A stretch of DNA of 64,000 nt from Polytrichum commune (taxonomy: Eukaryota > Streptophyta > Polytrichopsida > Polytrichales > Polytrichaceae): the NCBI GenBank assembly GCA_950295325.1, contig OX485805.1, positions 28,073,501 to 28,137,500 of the forward strand. Reading direction: 5' to 3'. The translations under genes and the position numbers were made by a program. The number at the start of each line of letters is the position of its first letter. Position 1 is the stretch's first letter. The notes under the pieces are model-generated. The model had not been told where the DNA came from, searched no databases, and was given only the letters and a program-made list of their open reading frames with translations. Positions 12,792 to 26,400 of this stretch are shown in pieces.

Positions 12792-15700
12792 AATCTGGTA
12801 GTCTCAGTGTGTATCATTTAATAAAAAACTGAGTCGATTTGATACATCATACATTGCCGACCTTGTAAGCTTGCTAAGCCATGGCAAGGTGCAGAGGAGG
12901 CCACGTCCAAGCTCAAATGCTTTAGCTTTCCGGTTTGACTTACTTTTACCAGTTCCACGTAAGATAGCTTAACCCTTTCCATGTGAGAGGCTAGGTGGCG
13001 CTCTTAAAACATGCTATGTAAGTGCGCCCAATTTCATCAACTTTCATGTCATTGAAGTCTAGGTTCATTGCATCTGTTGTGAATTCACGGCCTCTAGTAT
13101 AGAGTCAAGACATCACTATAAAGCTTATGAGATCCTGGGTGATTGTCTTACGTCACTGGAAACTTGTCCTCTGTCATTGGGAAATCTGCAAACCTATTAC
13201 AGTGGTAGATTTGCAATGCTCTTTCACTCACGCATGGCGATTGCCTAGGATTCATATTTTGGTAGTGCTTGTCCTCTACAATTAATAATGCATGTTGAAG
13301 AGTTGTGACTGTGTTATCCCTCCAAAGAAACTATCCATATTATAGGGCCTTGTGAGTTCTGGCACAAAATAATTATTTTCTTGAGCGAAGGTGTCACATT
13401 TCATGTAAAAAGTTGGTTGGAACATGTGTAGACAAATAAAATAAAAGATATGACATGAAAATAAACTCAATTTCAGCAAGCAAAGTGCCTTAAAAAAGAA
13501 GGTACTATGGTACTCCACTTACTTTCTTTGGCACATTTAATAACATAATATCTTTACCAATATATATTGTTGGGAAAAATTCATAACATTGAAGTAATTA
13601 GTGTGTCTACAATCCTTACTCACTTAGAAGCCACAGTGTCTGTCTTGTGTGCATTCATACAATGTGCTTAGCACCTGAAATCCGCTTTGTGCATTAGAGT
13701 GAAAGATAGTTGAGGAACAACGACCTAACATTTAGGAGCTTGAGATCATAAGAGAGCTCATGACTTGGTGTTTACTCACTACCTAAAACACACCCTTATA
13801 TCCTACTTTCTAAGGATACTCTACTTTTTGGAACCATTTGATAGCTACGGTTACAAACTATTGGTTACTAGATACTAAGGTAGTGTTTGCTTCCTGTAAA
13901 GGGTGAAGTAGTTTTGCATCTAACATCATTGTGCTTTAGGGTGTGGCCAAGAATGTTTTACGAAGATACACTTTATTGACTGTAGCTTTCCTTCAAAGAC
14001 TACAATTCTTTTCTTCTTCATCTTCGGAGCTTGAGAACTCAAAGAAACGATCATTCTCATAATTGACCGAGAATCTTTGGGGAGCCTCTTATTCAAGCTT
14101 AACATTCACTTAAGGTAGACATCCTAAATCGGTTAGTTCTCTTATTATGACACCTATGCTTTAAGTAGTATGTGGTTTGGTGTGGCTCCAAGAATGGGTA
14201 CCAAATTAAAAGACACATGTTTAAAAGCTATTGGCAAGCGTGCTCAAAACATGATAACTAATCTAAGTTTAATAGTCAACATAAAACGGGGGGATGTATA
14301 TTACCATTTAATGTGCACGATAATGGTTACTCTGAAAAGATATCAAATAATCATACAAGCTTTGAAAATTATGAGGAAAGTGGCTATGACCTCGATTTGG
14401 AATCCTAAATTTGATAATCATCTCGTTCTCATCGCATGTTTCATATCCTTGGAGGAGTGAACTAGTTGGAAAAAGTAACCATTTGAAGACCCATCTACCT
14501 TTTTGATTCGACTTCAACATTTGGATTGATAGCTCAAGTTTAGTGAAGGGTTTCACGAAGCGCCTTGATGGATCTCATGTGTCCTCTTCATGACAAGTTG
14601 TCAAATTTTGTAACCCCTTGACAATCCAATCATTTTGTAACCCCTTGTCAAATTTTGTAACCCCGTTGGCATTTTTTCTTCAAGTAATGGGCAGACATTC
14701 CTATATACACAAACATGTGCCAAGTTGGACTATCATATAAGCTATATTTAAGAATTTGGGAATGAATGAATAACATATGACACAAAGATAAACAAATATG
14801 CACCTCAACTTATTCCTCTTGAGTAATGTTTTAAGCAATTGAAAAATGGAAAATTTCTCCAATGCAAAATATATAGATATCATAGTAATTAGTTTCAATA
14901 TCTATTTAATCAATTCAATTTTTTTTCTATAAATATAAATAAGATTCTCTAGAACTTATTGCTTTTAACATGGGCAATACCTCTAGAAATTTAAATGGTT
15001 TGTTTTGTCAAAGCCTTGTCAAAATATAAGAATATTTTCTAAATCCAATTCATATTGGACATATGTTTATGGATTGCCCAATAATATGGTAAGTGACATT
15101 CTTAAGTTGGTGATAATAAGTAGCACAAACAATTTTTTCTTGGAGGCTTCCTCTAGAACTCATTAGGCCTTTGTTAGGTTATTGTTAGATTAGCAAATGA
15201 TTTTCAATTCCAACTAGCATTCCAATCAAGGACATGTTGCTTTCTAACTACAAACAATTTTTTCATACTTCTAGATTCTTAATGCCTCCTAGCTGGTCGG
15301 GCATAGTTTAATTCGGTTGATACAATAGCCCAAGTTGAGCATAAAAAACAAGATTTGGCCTTAAACATGAATGCTTGGTCCATACTTTCTTTACTCCTCA
15401 TTACAAATTTATATTGCAAGGCCAAATGAGGTCATATGTAATCGATCCCAACACTCTATATCAAGTGGCTATAAATGAGCATAGCTTTTCAACATATAAA
15501 ATACATCAATTTGTTCACCAAATTGCTACAAATATGTTCCTACTATCATAGAAAAGGAAGATAAGAAACAACATGAAAGATTAAAAAAAAATACACTATA
15601 AGGAAAAATAAGTGAGTTTTGGCCTCCTATTTATCTTAAGTGTTGGTCAACCTATTCAATTGCAACCACCCAAAATTAAACTCGTATTGTGCTGACTAGA

Positions 15701-16854
15701 CCAATTGGTTGTTAGTTGATCAAAACTTGTTGTAGGCTATCAATTGTTCAATAAATTATATATATCCCTTAACAAGGTGAAAGAAAAGTGGAAGGTGCTT
15801 GGACACCATTGTATATTTCTTCTACTTTTTTCTACTTGTGTTGTTGTTAGGGCACCAAGACAACTCAACCGCACCTCACTACGCCATGGAGTATAGATTA
15901 CATTTGTCTCATTACCTTTCTTGTTCGGGAAAGTGTGGAAAGGTGAGAGACTTATGGTGCGGAACCAAGGAAATGAAGGGATATTGGCAAGAGTGACAAA
16001 AAGCAAGATTTTGTTGGCTCTTTTTGGATGTGAGTGGCAACTCCCCTTTTGAGCTCCCCCACCAAACTCATGATTCATTAGCCCAAAGTTCAAATCTGAC
16101 GTGGCCTTTTAGTGGTGCCTTGGGTGAAATGAAGCCTTCACTGGACCCCTTCATTTGAACCTAGCATGCCGCATATTAAAGCTAAGCTTGGTTTCTCATC
16201 CCAATTTCATCCATCACCTTGGTCTACCCCTAGTCCACCACCTACCACTTAGATGAAAGACAAACCTCCTTAAGGTTGGTTGGGAGGGGGGTAGGAGGTT
16301 TTTTCTTTTTCTTTTTCTTTTCTTTAGTTGGTTGGAACTTGGCATGAAGGAGGATAAGGGGTAAATTGCTAGAACATTCATTATAGCTTTGGTTTGAGGA
16401 AATCTTAGGTTCAATTCTACCTCCTTCACACCCCCCCTCTAATAAGCATTCTTCAATCCCAATTCCTTACCTCACACACCATAATCATCGTGTCCTCCTA
16501 CCTTACATAACCCTAAAGGTTTCGTGCTACCATTGCATGCTCTACATGATAGCTTGCACAAACCCTCAACAAGTTGTTCACATGGTATATGAAATTGAAA
16601 CCATATGAAACACAACTTATTACAAAGACAAAGTGAAAATATGCTTATGTGCAACAATGGTGTTAAAGAGTACATGATATGTAATTAGATTTAGGTCATT
16701 TGGTGATGAGCCCAAATCTCTCTATAATTTCTCTATTGATCCAATTGGATGAGTGCAATTGGTACCATAATAAAATTTGAATGATGTAGCTTTTGACATC
16801 ATCAACAAATAAAAGAAGGTAGCCTTACACACCTCCATGCAATGTATGTAGGCC
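12792..16854. other. Spacer, no gene seen
   Basis: About 4 kb of AT-rich DNA. Features visible are minor: three copies of a TTTGTAACCCC(T/G)TTG motif at 14605-14670 and a T/C-rich tract at 16299-16325. Short open frames in it resemble nothing I know. Confidence 0.45.
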
Positions 16855-17487
16855 CAAGTGCAATGTGCATGCCCTCTCTTTGCACATTTTCCTCATAATC
16901 CGGGTCGATGATGTCCAAGCACAAGATGTCCTCTTGTTGCAAGTTGTCACATGGCATGTTCATAAATTTATGTCACTTGTATTTACAAAATTAAATATTT
17001 CTATATTTATCTTTCATACATGTATTTGTCGATTGGGAGAATGCAAATATGATGCCTCGAGGCCCAAAATAAACGTTCTCGAGATGAAGACTTCTTCTTA
17101 CCTACAAATGTTTGGTGGTTAACAACAAGCTATTGGGCAACGATTTTTAGGTGCCCTCCTTGTGCTCCATGATCAAGCCAGTGGGGAAATGGAGGCGAAG
17201 GTTGCTCTTCTTGCTAGGGTCATGCCCTCTCATTGCACAATTTTCTTGTACCCAAGTGGATGATGACTGAGCTCATGATGCTTAGAAACCTTTTGTCGCA
17301 TGCCGTCACATGGTATAAAATTAGATCTACTTCATTTGTATGTACTTAAATCTAGGTTCCTTGTATTTACAACATGGAATCATCCTATGTTTCCCTTTCA
17401 TACATGTATTGGTCCAAATGTGGAAGAAAGCAATATGACACATTGAGGCCCAAAACGATCATACTTAAGATGAATGCTTCATATCAC
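16855..17487 (-). pseudogene. Two decayed tandem copies of the DnaJ last exon and 3' flank
   Basis: Directly 3' of the DnaJ gene, 17121-17487 repeats the terminal exon plus 3' flank (17488-17720) in diverged form: CAAGCTATTGGGCAACGATTTTT, CTTCTTGCTAGGGTC and CATGCCCTCTC recur in order about 385-405 bases from the real exon. A second, shorter and more diverged copy lies at 16855-17120 (GCATGCCCTCTC, GATGATGTCCAAGCAC, then TTTCATACATGTATT and GAGGCCCAAAA shared with the first copy). Both carry indels that break the DnaJ frame, so they are remnants of tandem duplication and not exons. Confidence 0.8.
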
Positions 17488-18349
17488 CTATGAATGTTTG
17501 GCCGTTGGAAACAAGCTATCGGGCAACGATTTTTGAATGCCCTCCTTTTGCTCCATGGTCAAGTGAGTGGGGAAGATGAGTTGGAAGCGGAGGCGGAGGT
17601 TGCCCTTCTTGCTAGGGTCCCGGGTGAAGGGCATGCCCTCTCGATGCACGATTTTTTCGTAGCCTGGGTATATGATGTCCGAACACGGGATGCTTAGAAT
17701 CCTTTTGTCACAAGTCGTCAACACAGCCGTGTAGCCCACGAGTGCTTCACACACGGTGATCTTTTGCACTGCCACGAGGTCGTCTCCATCCCGTTTAAAT
17801 GTATCGTGTGGCCGCTCGTCCACTATGAACACAAGGTCTGCGGGAATCATGTTAGGTTGATGATTGCCCTTCTCAGGGAATGTGATTTTGGTCCCTTTCT
17901 TCCACCCCGGTTTCACTTCTATTGTGAGCACCTCCTCTGCGGGTATTGGATTCCTGCAATGACATGCAAGATATTTCTTATTCAAACACCTACTTTTGGA
18001 TGTCGAATTGTCCAGTATTCTCTCAAACCAAATGCTCCCAATATAAATAAAAAATCAGTGACAAATTTATCGATTGAGATAGCCAAAAAGTTCATACTCA
18101 AGACTTATTACACACTTATCACTTTGTACACAACCTGTACACACACCTATGTAACGACTCAACAAGATCACGGTTCTACTCTTTAAACTTTATTCACATT
18201 GATCTCATCCTAAGGGCATTAGATTTAGACAAGTTTTGCTAATCAATTGAATTTTTTCCTACAAAATCAATTGCACAACAGAAGAGGGCAATCCTCTTGT
18301 AGGTAGTTATTGTAGGAGGCTTGTCAACCTGATGCACTCTCAAATTTGG

Positions 18350-18386
<37 letters not shown>

Positions 18387-21300
18387 CCAACTAGACATAC
18401 ATAAGAAAGAACCATTAGCCATAATAACATTAGTTCACACCACATGAAAATTTGCACAATTTACCACATGGGGAAACATGTGGTAAAGTGGACAAAACTT
18501 GGGGATTGGAATGACGCATGTAGAGTAATTGTGTGCATTCTAGAAACTTCCATGGAACTGGCACCCACCCTAAAGGATTCATGTATCACATACCCATCCC
18601 TATTAAGTATGATTAGAAAGGCTTCCATCTTCCGGATGCACCCATCTGAGGGCTCTTCAAGTCATAATTTGTATGGAAATGTAGGACCTAGAGAATGGAC
18701 CACATGTATTACTTAGAGTGAGGCCACCCAACCTCAACCCTGATCTGAACACCCTAATATCTCAATATTGGATGACAATGGAGTTATCTATAAAGTAAAG
18801 TGGATGAGACCATGGGTTTAGTTCCAAACCCCAAGTTTATGAGAATTAACACAAAGTCAACTAGGTTTTCTTAATGCTTAGATTATCATACACAAATAGG
18901 GGTGTTGGGCTTTTTAAAACCAACTTCCTAACTTGTCCTACCAAAACAGGTGGGCCAAGTTAGCCTTGCATAGGCCGGCTTGTTGATTTAGGACAGTGGG
19001 TCATATGCGCATGCCCTATTTTAGGTCTTAAAATTTTCTCAAACTTTGAGAGGTGGAAAGAGGAGGTCCCAAATGTTTCACTTAAATTTCAAAACAAGTT
19101 CCTAATTTACACGACAAGCGAACATGCTCTTAATAAAAAAATATTCTCAAAGAAGGATCAAGTCCACAATTTCGTCCCTCTTTGAGAGACTTTAAGGATA
19201 ACTCTAGTGTCTAGGAGAATTGCAAACTTGAAATTCAACCAATTATTTCTCAAACTCAACCAATAAACTGTAACAAGTGGCTGGTTCTCCCCATTCATGG
19301 TTTTTAGAATGCCTTCTGTTGAGGTTGGGGAGGGCTATTGAGGTTCTGGGTTGGGGTGGGAATATTATTAACTTCAACGTATATTAGAGCTATCCTTAAA
19401 GTCCCTCAAGGAGGCACAAAACCGTGGGTGTGATCCTTCTTTGAGAAAACTTTCTTTTAAGAGGTTGTTAGCTCGTTGTGCAATGGAGCCTATTTTGAAA
19501 GTTGGGTGAGATTTTCGGGACCTCCTCTTTTCACCTCTCAAACTTTGAGAGGGTTTTAGACTCTAAACTAGGGCATGCACACGGGACCCACTATCCTAAC
19601 TCCCGAATCGACTTATGCAAGGTTAGCTTGGCCCACCCATCCTAGTAAGTCAAGCTAAAATACCAGTTTAAAATAACCTCACACTACTATTTGTGTATGG
19701 TAGTTTAAGCATTGAAAAAACTTGAGTGACTTTGTGTTAATGCTCATAAACTCAACGTTTGGGTCTAAACCCACGGTTTCATCTGCTTTACTTTATGAAT
19801 AACTCTACCGTTCTAATTTATTTTGCAGAACTACTATTTGAGTGAAAACATGCATCACATAGAGACCCGAATAGATAGATAGAAACGTCGGCTCCTAGGA
19901 AACAAGCACGAGTATGGAGCCTTATTGCCCACGTGGATACATACCCATCCTTATTGAGCACGATTCGAGAGATTTTCATCTTCCGGATGCACCCGTTGAA
20001 GAGCTCTTCGAGCGTGCACGGGAACTTTGTGCGGACAGGGGTGGCCTTCTGAGGGGCCTGCTTGATTTTGGGCTGTGGGACACAACTCATGCATTTTTGC
20101 GGTGATTTGGGGGCGGTCATCGCGAGCATATCATCATCGTTGGTGCACTTGTGATTCCGGATATTGAGGTCGCCTCCCAGCCCCGCAAATGGGCTTGTTC
20201 CACCAAAAAACCGCACAAAAACCTCCTCCGCGTTTTGGGGGTGGAAGCGAAACATGCCCGTGTCTCCCCCATTGGAGAAGCCTTGCGTTCCACTCCCGGG
20301 TTTAGGGCATGGCCCCTTCAGCCCTTCCTCACCGTGCTTGTTGTAGATGGCGCGCTTGTGGGGGTCGCTCAAAACCTGCACATGTAATGATCGCCGGAAA
20401 TCAGTTTCGGGTAGAGGAAGAGCAAAGCAAAACCTACATAGATAATGATCGTCGGAAATCAGTTTCGGGTAGAGGAGGAAGAGCAAAGCAAAACCTACAT
20501 AGATAACGATCGCCAGAAATGAGTTTCGGGTAGAGGAGGAAGAGCAAAGCAAAACCTAGAAATTTGTAATTACAACACATTGGTTTCACATTGACTTGAT
20601 CAAATTGATTGATGAATAGATAGATATAAACACCGATTTCCTGTGGAGGTGTGCATAAGTGGAGGATCTTTTTGTCCACTTGCTAGTGTCACCCAATGGC
20701 GGGTGGCTCCATGACTTGACTTCATCACAACGTTGAATTAATGGCTACCAAACCTTGAAGTGCATAATTAGTTTTTTCCTCTTTCTAAATTCACTACAAG
20801 ACTTTGAAGATTGATGAATGAATAACTTGCTAAATGTTGAGATAACACTAAAAAAAGAATGAAACTTATAGGTTTAATCTTGTGTTTCTATATTAATATA
20901 TCGGTGATGCCTGAAATAAATTAAAATATGGGTTGCATTGATGTTGAATGAATCATTAACAAAGTGTTGAGGCAACATTACTAGGATAATAAACCCTAAA
21001 GGGTATGCATCAACATTGACTCAACAGTAAACCTTGGTCACTTGCATAAATTTGGACGTATAAATACATTCGTTTCACATTGATTCAATCACGTCAAACT
21101 ACAACAAGGAACCAACGTCTACCAATCATGGGGTTAAACTTTCAATTCTTTCAATCCTATGTTTCATAGCTGCAAGACCTAAAAGGTTGGAATGTCGGAC
21201 TTGAATCAATGTTGGATGAATCAATAGCTAAACGAGTGCATTGGAAGATGAATATACAACCTTTGGAAAACAGATTGCAGCCAGGTGAATGAATTGCACA

Positions 21301-21480
21301 AAAGAATTTTTTTACCTCGTATGCCTCGGTGATCTCTTTGAATCTCGATTCTGCTTTCTTCCTATCCAAGGGATTCTTATCAGGATGCCATCGCATCGAC
21401 AATTTGTAGTACGATCTCTTGAGGTCATCGGGAGTAAATCCCTCGCCCAACTTAAGGACCTTGTAGTAATCTATCCCCAT
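17488..21480 (-). CDS. Class II (DNAJB/Sis1-type) DnaJ co-chaperone
   Basis: Hsp40 co-chaperone that delivers substrates to Hsp70 and stimulates its ATPase. Three exons: 21480-21316, 20375-19945 and 17953-17488, giving 353 residues, the usual size for this class. The J domain (about 4-70) has the HPD triad at 32-34. It is followed by a short Gly/Phe region (FRFHPQNAEEVFVRFFGG), no Cys-rich zinc finger, and two C-terminal substrate-binding subdomains starting at PCTLEELFNGC and VLTIEVKPGWKKGTKITFPE. Splice phases (0, 2) join to AYE|VLSDPHKRA and NKDG|NPIPAEEVL, exactly as in homologues. The C-terminus is not prenylated (ends AKHS). Intron 1 holds a three-copy 60-bp repeat; intron 2 holds a 34-base T run, an exon 2 fragment and a 1-kb inverted repeat. 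The C-terminal exon is duplicated downstream. Confidence 0.94.
18353..18386. repeat. 34-base poly(T) run in DnaJ intron 2
   Basis: Uninterrupted T run on the plus strand, poly(A) on the gene's sense strand. It could be the tail of an old retroposed sequence or simple slippage; no adjacent coding retrocopy was found. Confidence 0.9.
18583..18665 (-). pseudogene. Decayed copy of the DnaJ exon 2 end
   Basis: The blocks CATACCCATCC, ATTA(A/G)..(T/C)GATT, CATCTTCCGGATGCACCC and GGCTCTTCAAG repeat, in order, the 3' end of DnaJ exon 2 at about 19937-20010. The frame is lost. It sits inside intron 2 of the same gene, so it is a partial internal duplication. Confidence 0.75.
18777..19812. repeat. Large inverted repeat (arms about 430 bp) in DnaJ intron 2
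   Basis: The left arm 18777-19207 and right arm 19384-19812 are reverse complements at moderate identity; the spacer is about 176 bp. Shared landmarks in mirrored order include ATAAAGTAAAG at the outer ends, the TTAACACAAAGTCA block, TTGCATAGG/TTGCATAAG, CTCAAACTTTGAGAG and, at the inner ends, ACTTTAAGGATA. No open frame of interest. It looks like a fold-back or long-TIR non-autonomous transposon, and would make the intron transcript strongly hairpin-forming. Confidence 0.8.
20386..20558. repeat. Three tandem copies of a 58-61 bp unit in DnaJ intron 1
   Basis: Copies begin at 20386, 20444 and 20505; each runs AA(T/C)GATCG(C/T)C(G/A)GAAAT(C/G)AG, then TTTCGGGTAGAGGA and AGCAAAGCAAAACCTA. It lies just upstream, on the gene strand, of the exon 2 acceptor at 20375. 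Only the last few bases differ among units. Confidence 0.9.
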
Positions 21481-22151
21481 CCCTTCAAACCCTAGTGGTA
21501 GGTCTCACACATGTTTAATCAATATTCTCCACCTCTGCATCAACAGCAGTTGCTCGAGATTCACTGCAACCACTTTGTATGATTTGGAGGCGAATCTTCA
21601 CTCGACTGTGCATAAAACACACAAGAATCTTCACATGTCAAATTCAGGAGCACAATTGCAATTTGCTCGAGTTGTTTTTCGATACTCATGAAAGATCAAT
21701 CTTGGGTTTCCGGTTGACATACTCAACTGGGAGTATATAACACAAAATTATCATCAATCAGGGTATCTCCAAGTCATGAAACCAATCTTCTTTGATGTGA
21801 TAAAACAGTTCATTTGAAAATTTGGAAGTGTGGCAATGAGAGCAGTTCCCATTCCAAGCCATTGCCCAACCTCAACAATGCTTGATTCACTATTGTCTTT
21901 TCAAATTTTGGCTTCACAGGCAAGTGGTCTATCCATTCCTGATTGTTTGCAAGGTACATGAGCTTCCTAAGGTCTCCCGGAATAATCTACATCTCAAGCA
22001 TTTCAAAGATGAGTATTGTTATCACTTTCATTTAGCATACACAATTTACCCAATCGACAAACTTTTCCACAACGTATAGAACTGACATGGTGCGCAATCA
22101 AACAATATCCACACATGCAAAAGACTATGGCTTCTATATTGGGTACAAACG
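21481..22151. other. 5' flank of the DnaJ gene
   Basis: Intergenic, about 670 bases. No coding potential recognised. It should contain the DnaJ promoter, but no clear TATA element was picked out. The block 21075-21185, inside DnaJ intron 1, belongs to a dispersed repeat also seen at 63.5-63.9 kb. Confidence 0.4.
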
Positions 22152-22519
22152 AATGTTGGATTGGTATCGTCTTTTTTTTCTTATACCATTTGGGTATCTA
22201 TAATGAGGATCTCATATTTTTTGACGGATATGGGTATGGGTGTTTGACGATATTATTGTTTACGATATCATTCGGGTCTATATACTATGCCAAAATTTTC
22301 ATACCTAGGTAAAATAACCCTAGTATAGATATGGATTGAAATGGTATTGACGCAAATAATAAGCTCGAGTATACAAAGATTCTCTCACTTTGTCATACCC
22401 ATCAATTATCATTATTCGATTGGTATTACAATTTTGATACCCTTGGGTAGGTTCTTTGATGACATTATTGATGTTGATTATTGAATCCATGCATTCACCT
22501 ATGTACCAGTCCAACATTG
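22152..22519. mobile_element. MITE family M, copy 1 (about 368 bp)
   Basis: Ends in inverted repeats (left ATGTTGGATTGGTAT, right ATGTACCAGTCCAACATTG). It is alignable end to end with the element at 62116-62476 through CTATAATGAGGAT, TTTCATACCTAGG, TTGATGTTGATTA and other blocks. Flanks GTACAAACG (22143-22151) and GTGGAAACC (22520-22528) match at 6 of 9 positions, a decayed 9-bp target duplication as expected for a Mutator-type MITE. Confidence 0.8.
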
Positions 22520-23483
22520 GTGGAAACCTTGTGAACCACAGACCTTTAATGAAGAGAAAGCACCAACCCTAAAATTCAATCAAATGAAAGAATGTGTATG
22601 AATCATTAGTTAGGTTGAAACTTGACAAGAATGAAGGAGGTTGATTCTTGAATGACATGAACCCACAATCCCAAATTTGTCATTGTTACAAGAAAGTGGA
22701 ATCCATCTCTATTGAACAAAACCAAAATAGTGATCAGGACTGTGTGTCCTAGAATCCAAGACATGTATCAACCTACTGCAGTCAAGCAAATACTGTACAA
22801 TGGTGCGTCTTGCCACCTGTAATGACTAAACTGGTGGGCAAAGAGGTTTGAAAGTATGAACGCAAAACTACAAAAACACCGCAAGGTAGCTATGGTTGAG
22901 CCAACTATGTACACTAACATGTTCTTCATCTTTGGAGAGTATTGACAACACTGGTATACATAAACACCAAGGTTTATGGAATAAGATGGCCTTCAAATTC
23001 AAACAGTGTAGCACAAGTAATAGATTTCTGTATGACTAAGAAATTAGGAGTCCCCAAAGTATGGAAGAGTAGAATGCCAACATGTACATGTCAATACACT
23101 CCAAGCAAACATGGGTGGTGAACCTTTCCAGTAACAATTTGTACAAAATTAAGGATGGTCAGTGGAGAAACTTATAAAGAACATTTCCTTAGCCTGAAAG
23201 TTGCAATAATTATAGGGCAGTTTCTATGACCCTGGAACCAGAATCTCGAGCTTTTCTACCTATTGCTGAAGATGCAACCCCTTCTCGGATGCATGGGTAA
23301 CTTTAAACGAAGGAATACCTGAACAAGCGTGCTAAAGAAATATATAATATACAATAGTTACACATTATCACACAATCAATAGCTCTTTTCATTCGAACCC
23401 CTTCACTTCACTAGAGAATTCCTGCATCGCACACCACTTCACTAGTGTACACGTAAAAATTCGAGTTTGCTTGCAGTGGAAAA
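22520..23483. other. 3' flank of the LAF3-like gene
   Basis: About 960 bases with no open frame or repeat that I recognise. Confidence 0.4.
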
Positions 23484-26400
23484 TCAGCCGACAGGATGGG
23501 CAAGTACTCCTGCCACGTAGGTCGCCAGCACGGATGGACTGGCTGATTCTTGGTTCAAAAAAGGATCATGGGAGAGCACCACAAAGTCTGCGAATTTTGT
23601 GGGTAACAAGGAACCAATTTGATCGTCCCAGAAACTCGCGTAAGCACTGCCCCTTGTGTACCTGTGAACCATTTTGCACAATAAACCATTAAACCACCTT
23701 GCAATCTCAGAGTTATAGGTAAACATTTATGTCTGTTTGAATAATTTCTGCCACCTGCATACTAAGACACTTTCAAATTAAAAAAACCATCAGCCCAGGA
23801 AGTCCTCATAAGAGGTCCTCATAAGAAGTCCTCATAAGAAGTCCTCATAAGAGGTCAATATGTTGAACATCATAATCAGCAAGAAGCCTGCAAAATGCAA
23901 CCTGCAACACTTAGGAAGTCAGGCTGGAGCTTTCTTTCCGCTTCAGATAAGAATGAAGGGGCCTTAAAGTTTGACAATGCATTCTTAGTGTCTATAAGCA
24001 TATTTGCAAGAGTAATATGAGAAAGTGGAGAATCTTGGTCTCCAATCTTATTTCAAGGTTACCAGAAAGCAGCGATTATTATCTGTTAATACAGCAAAAT
24101 TATCTACTATACGCTTACCCTCTGAGAGAAGCTTCTAAGGATATGCTTTCCTCTGCAACCCATGCCGAGGTCTTGCCATGTGGAATTCTTTTTGTCGCTG
24201 CTTCTATTCCCAACAATGGGACAAGTGGAGATACCTGTCACACACAAGGCATTTGTGCCAAACAAAAGTTCCACGATTTCATGTTCACATTCTTCAATGG
24301 AGAACGGTCAATCAAGTAAGAACCTGTCAAACCATACCAACAATCTTGCAGGGAGAAACCATGTCCACTACTTCAAGCTCTTGATATTCTTTGAAGCCCA
24401 TTATTCATTAGTCATCCTTAAAACCACAAGTATTGTATCCTTGACACCACAGATCGGGTTCTCCTCTATAGACATTCACTGCAAATTGTCACCAGAAGAG
24501 AATTGCAATAGACCAGCGATCACATCCAATGTCCACTTCTTCAAGCTCTTGATATTCTTTAAAGCCCATCAAACATTAGTCATCTAGTATAGTGTTCTTA
24601 AAAGCATAAAACAGATTTTCCTCTCTATAATTGGACATCCACTGCAAAGTATCACTGAAAGAGAATTGCAAATGACTGTCTAACACATCCAAGCACATTA
24701 TCAAAGACTTACTGGCCAGTCTGAACCCAGTGCAAGTTGCGTGCCATTTCCAAGGATTGATTTCAAAAGATAGGAGCTCTTTTCAGCTCTTTCCTGTCCC
24801 AATGTCCTCGCAGCATACAAGGCATCGTCCTGCATCATAGCAGGCTGCAGATAAAAGTCCAATCATACATTAGTGACCTTTGTTTCTGCTACAAAGCATA
24901 AAGAATCCTTAATAAGATTACCTGGCCATTGCTGAAGATAAGTCCTGATCACATAGTTCCGACTCATTGACATCATTTTCTCCCTTACCAGGTGTACTAC
25001 TGAAATCTATTGAATTACGAAACATTTTGCACATTAGTAAAAGAGGACTAACACAGAACATACTTGCATGGAAGCAATAACACCATTTTTCCCAAATCGT
25101 TTAGGTGCATCAGCTGACAGATGCTGAGCATGCTCCACCTGTCTCCAATTGACCCACACCAACGCACAGCAAAGTTTGTCAGCAGATTAATAGTTTAGCT
25201 GCAAAATGAATTAATCATGCAATGTGTTTCAAATGCCTCTGATCAACATGATTATGTAGAACCCTATTTGATTGACAGAGTTCAATTCAGATTAAACAAG
25301 ATGATGAAGGAGCAGGGTTCAATAATAAATAGTTTGCAAATTACCCTAAAGCGTCGATCCCGTGGGCCATTCTTAGATTCCACTGCCTCAAACATTGACA
25401 GGACTTGATCATTTGCAGCATCGCCAATAGCATGGATTGCAACCTGTAAAAAATGTGCATTGGATGCAGTGGAAACCCAACTTTGTGACAAACCTTCACT
25501 TGTTGCAAAAGACATCAAGAAGTCGGGATTAGGAAGTACTAAGAAATGAGACTGGAATATGGATCATGAACCAAAAGTAAAATACCTGCACCCCAGAATC
25601 CTATCCTGATTGAGAAATATTATTTAACTACAGCTTTGCAAAAAAAGTAAGGTGGGTCAGTCTTTCTAACTTTAAGAAAATGGTTGTTACTCGCACCTGA
25701 AGACCAGCTTTGTCAGCACCTAAGACACGTTCGAGTAACCAATTTGGTTTGGCTACGTGCAAACCAAAATTAGCACTATTATCTGCATAAGCCTGCCATT
25801 TGTCACCCAAATGTTATATGTTCTCTGATATAAAAACAGCTCCTCTCTCCTTAGAATACTAATTCAGCAACTGGATCTTCATACACTTTTGTTCAATAAA
25901 AAAGAAGATAATGAGTACCTTATGGAAGAGTGCAGTCCTAGAGCCCAAACTACCATCAGCAAATGCCTTCACACCACCGACACGTAACCACTGACTAACA
26001 CTACAACCACTCTGCCGCACATAAGACTGCATTCCAACATTTATCTTGTTAACTTGACTCTCTCATCGTGATATTGCATCAAAGTAAATTGCTGTGGAAC
26101 TGCATATTACGTCACTACCTTCTGAAAAAAATTATGGAATGGTGCACATGGAGGATAAGGCATGCGTAAGAATGAGACACAGAAGAAGGAAAAAAATTGC
26201 ATACCACAATATTAGGCCAAATCTCAATTGGGAAGAATGCAGAGACCCTGACCCGCATATTCCCAGTCGCATCAGCCCACACATAGACATCTGAGTATTG
26301 TAAAGCTGTCAGTAGTATGACACTGAGACATCCGCAGATGTGAGTTCTAATGTTCAGTGAAATTGACAGAAAGAGAATCAGCTGATAATTATAAAAGTAA

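Noticed and set aside
23796-23860. CRISPR-like regular repeat
   Set aside because: It is a contiguous 13-bp tandem repeat without spacers, inside a plant intron.
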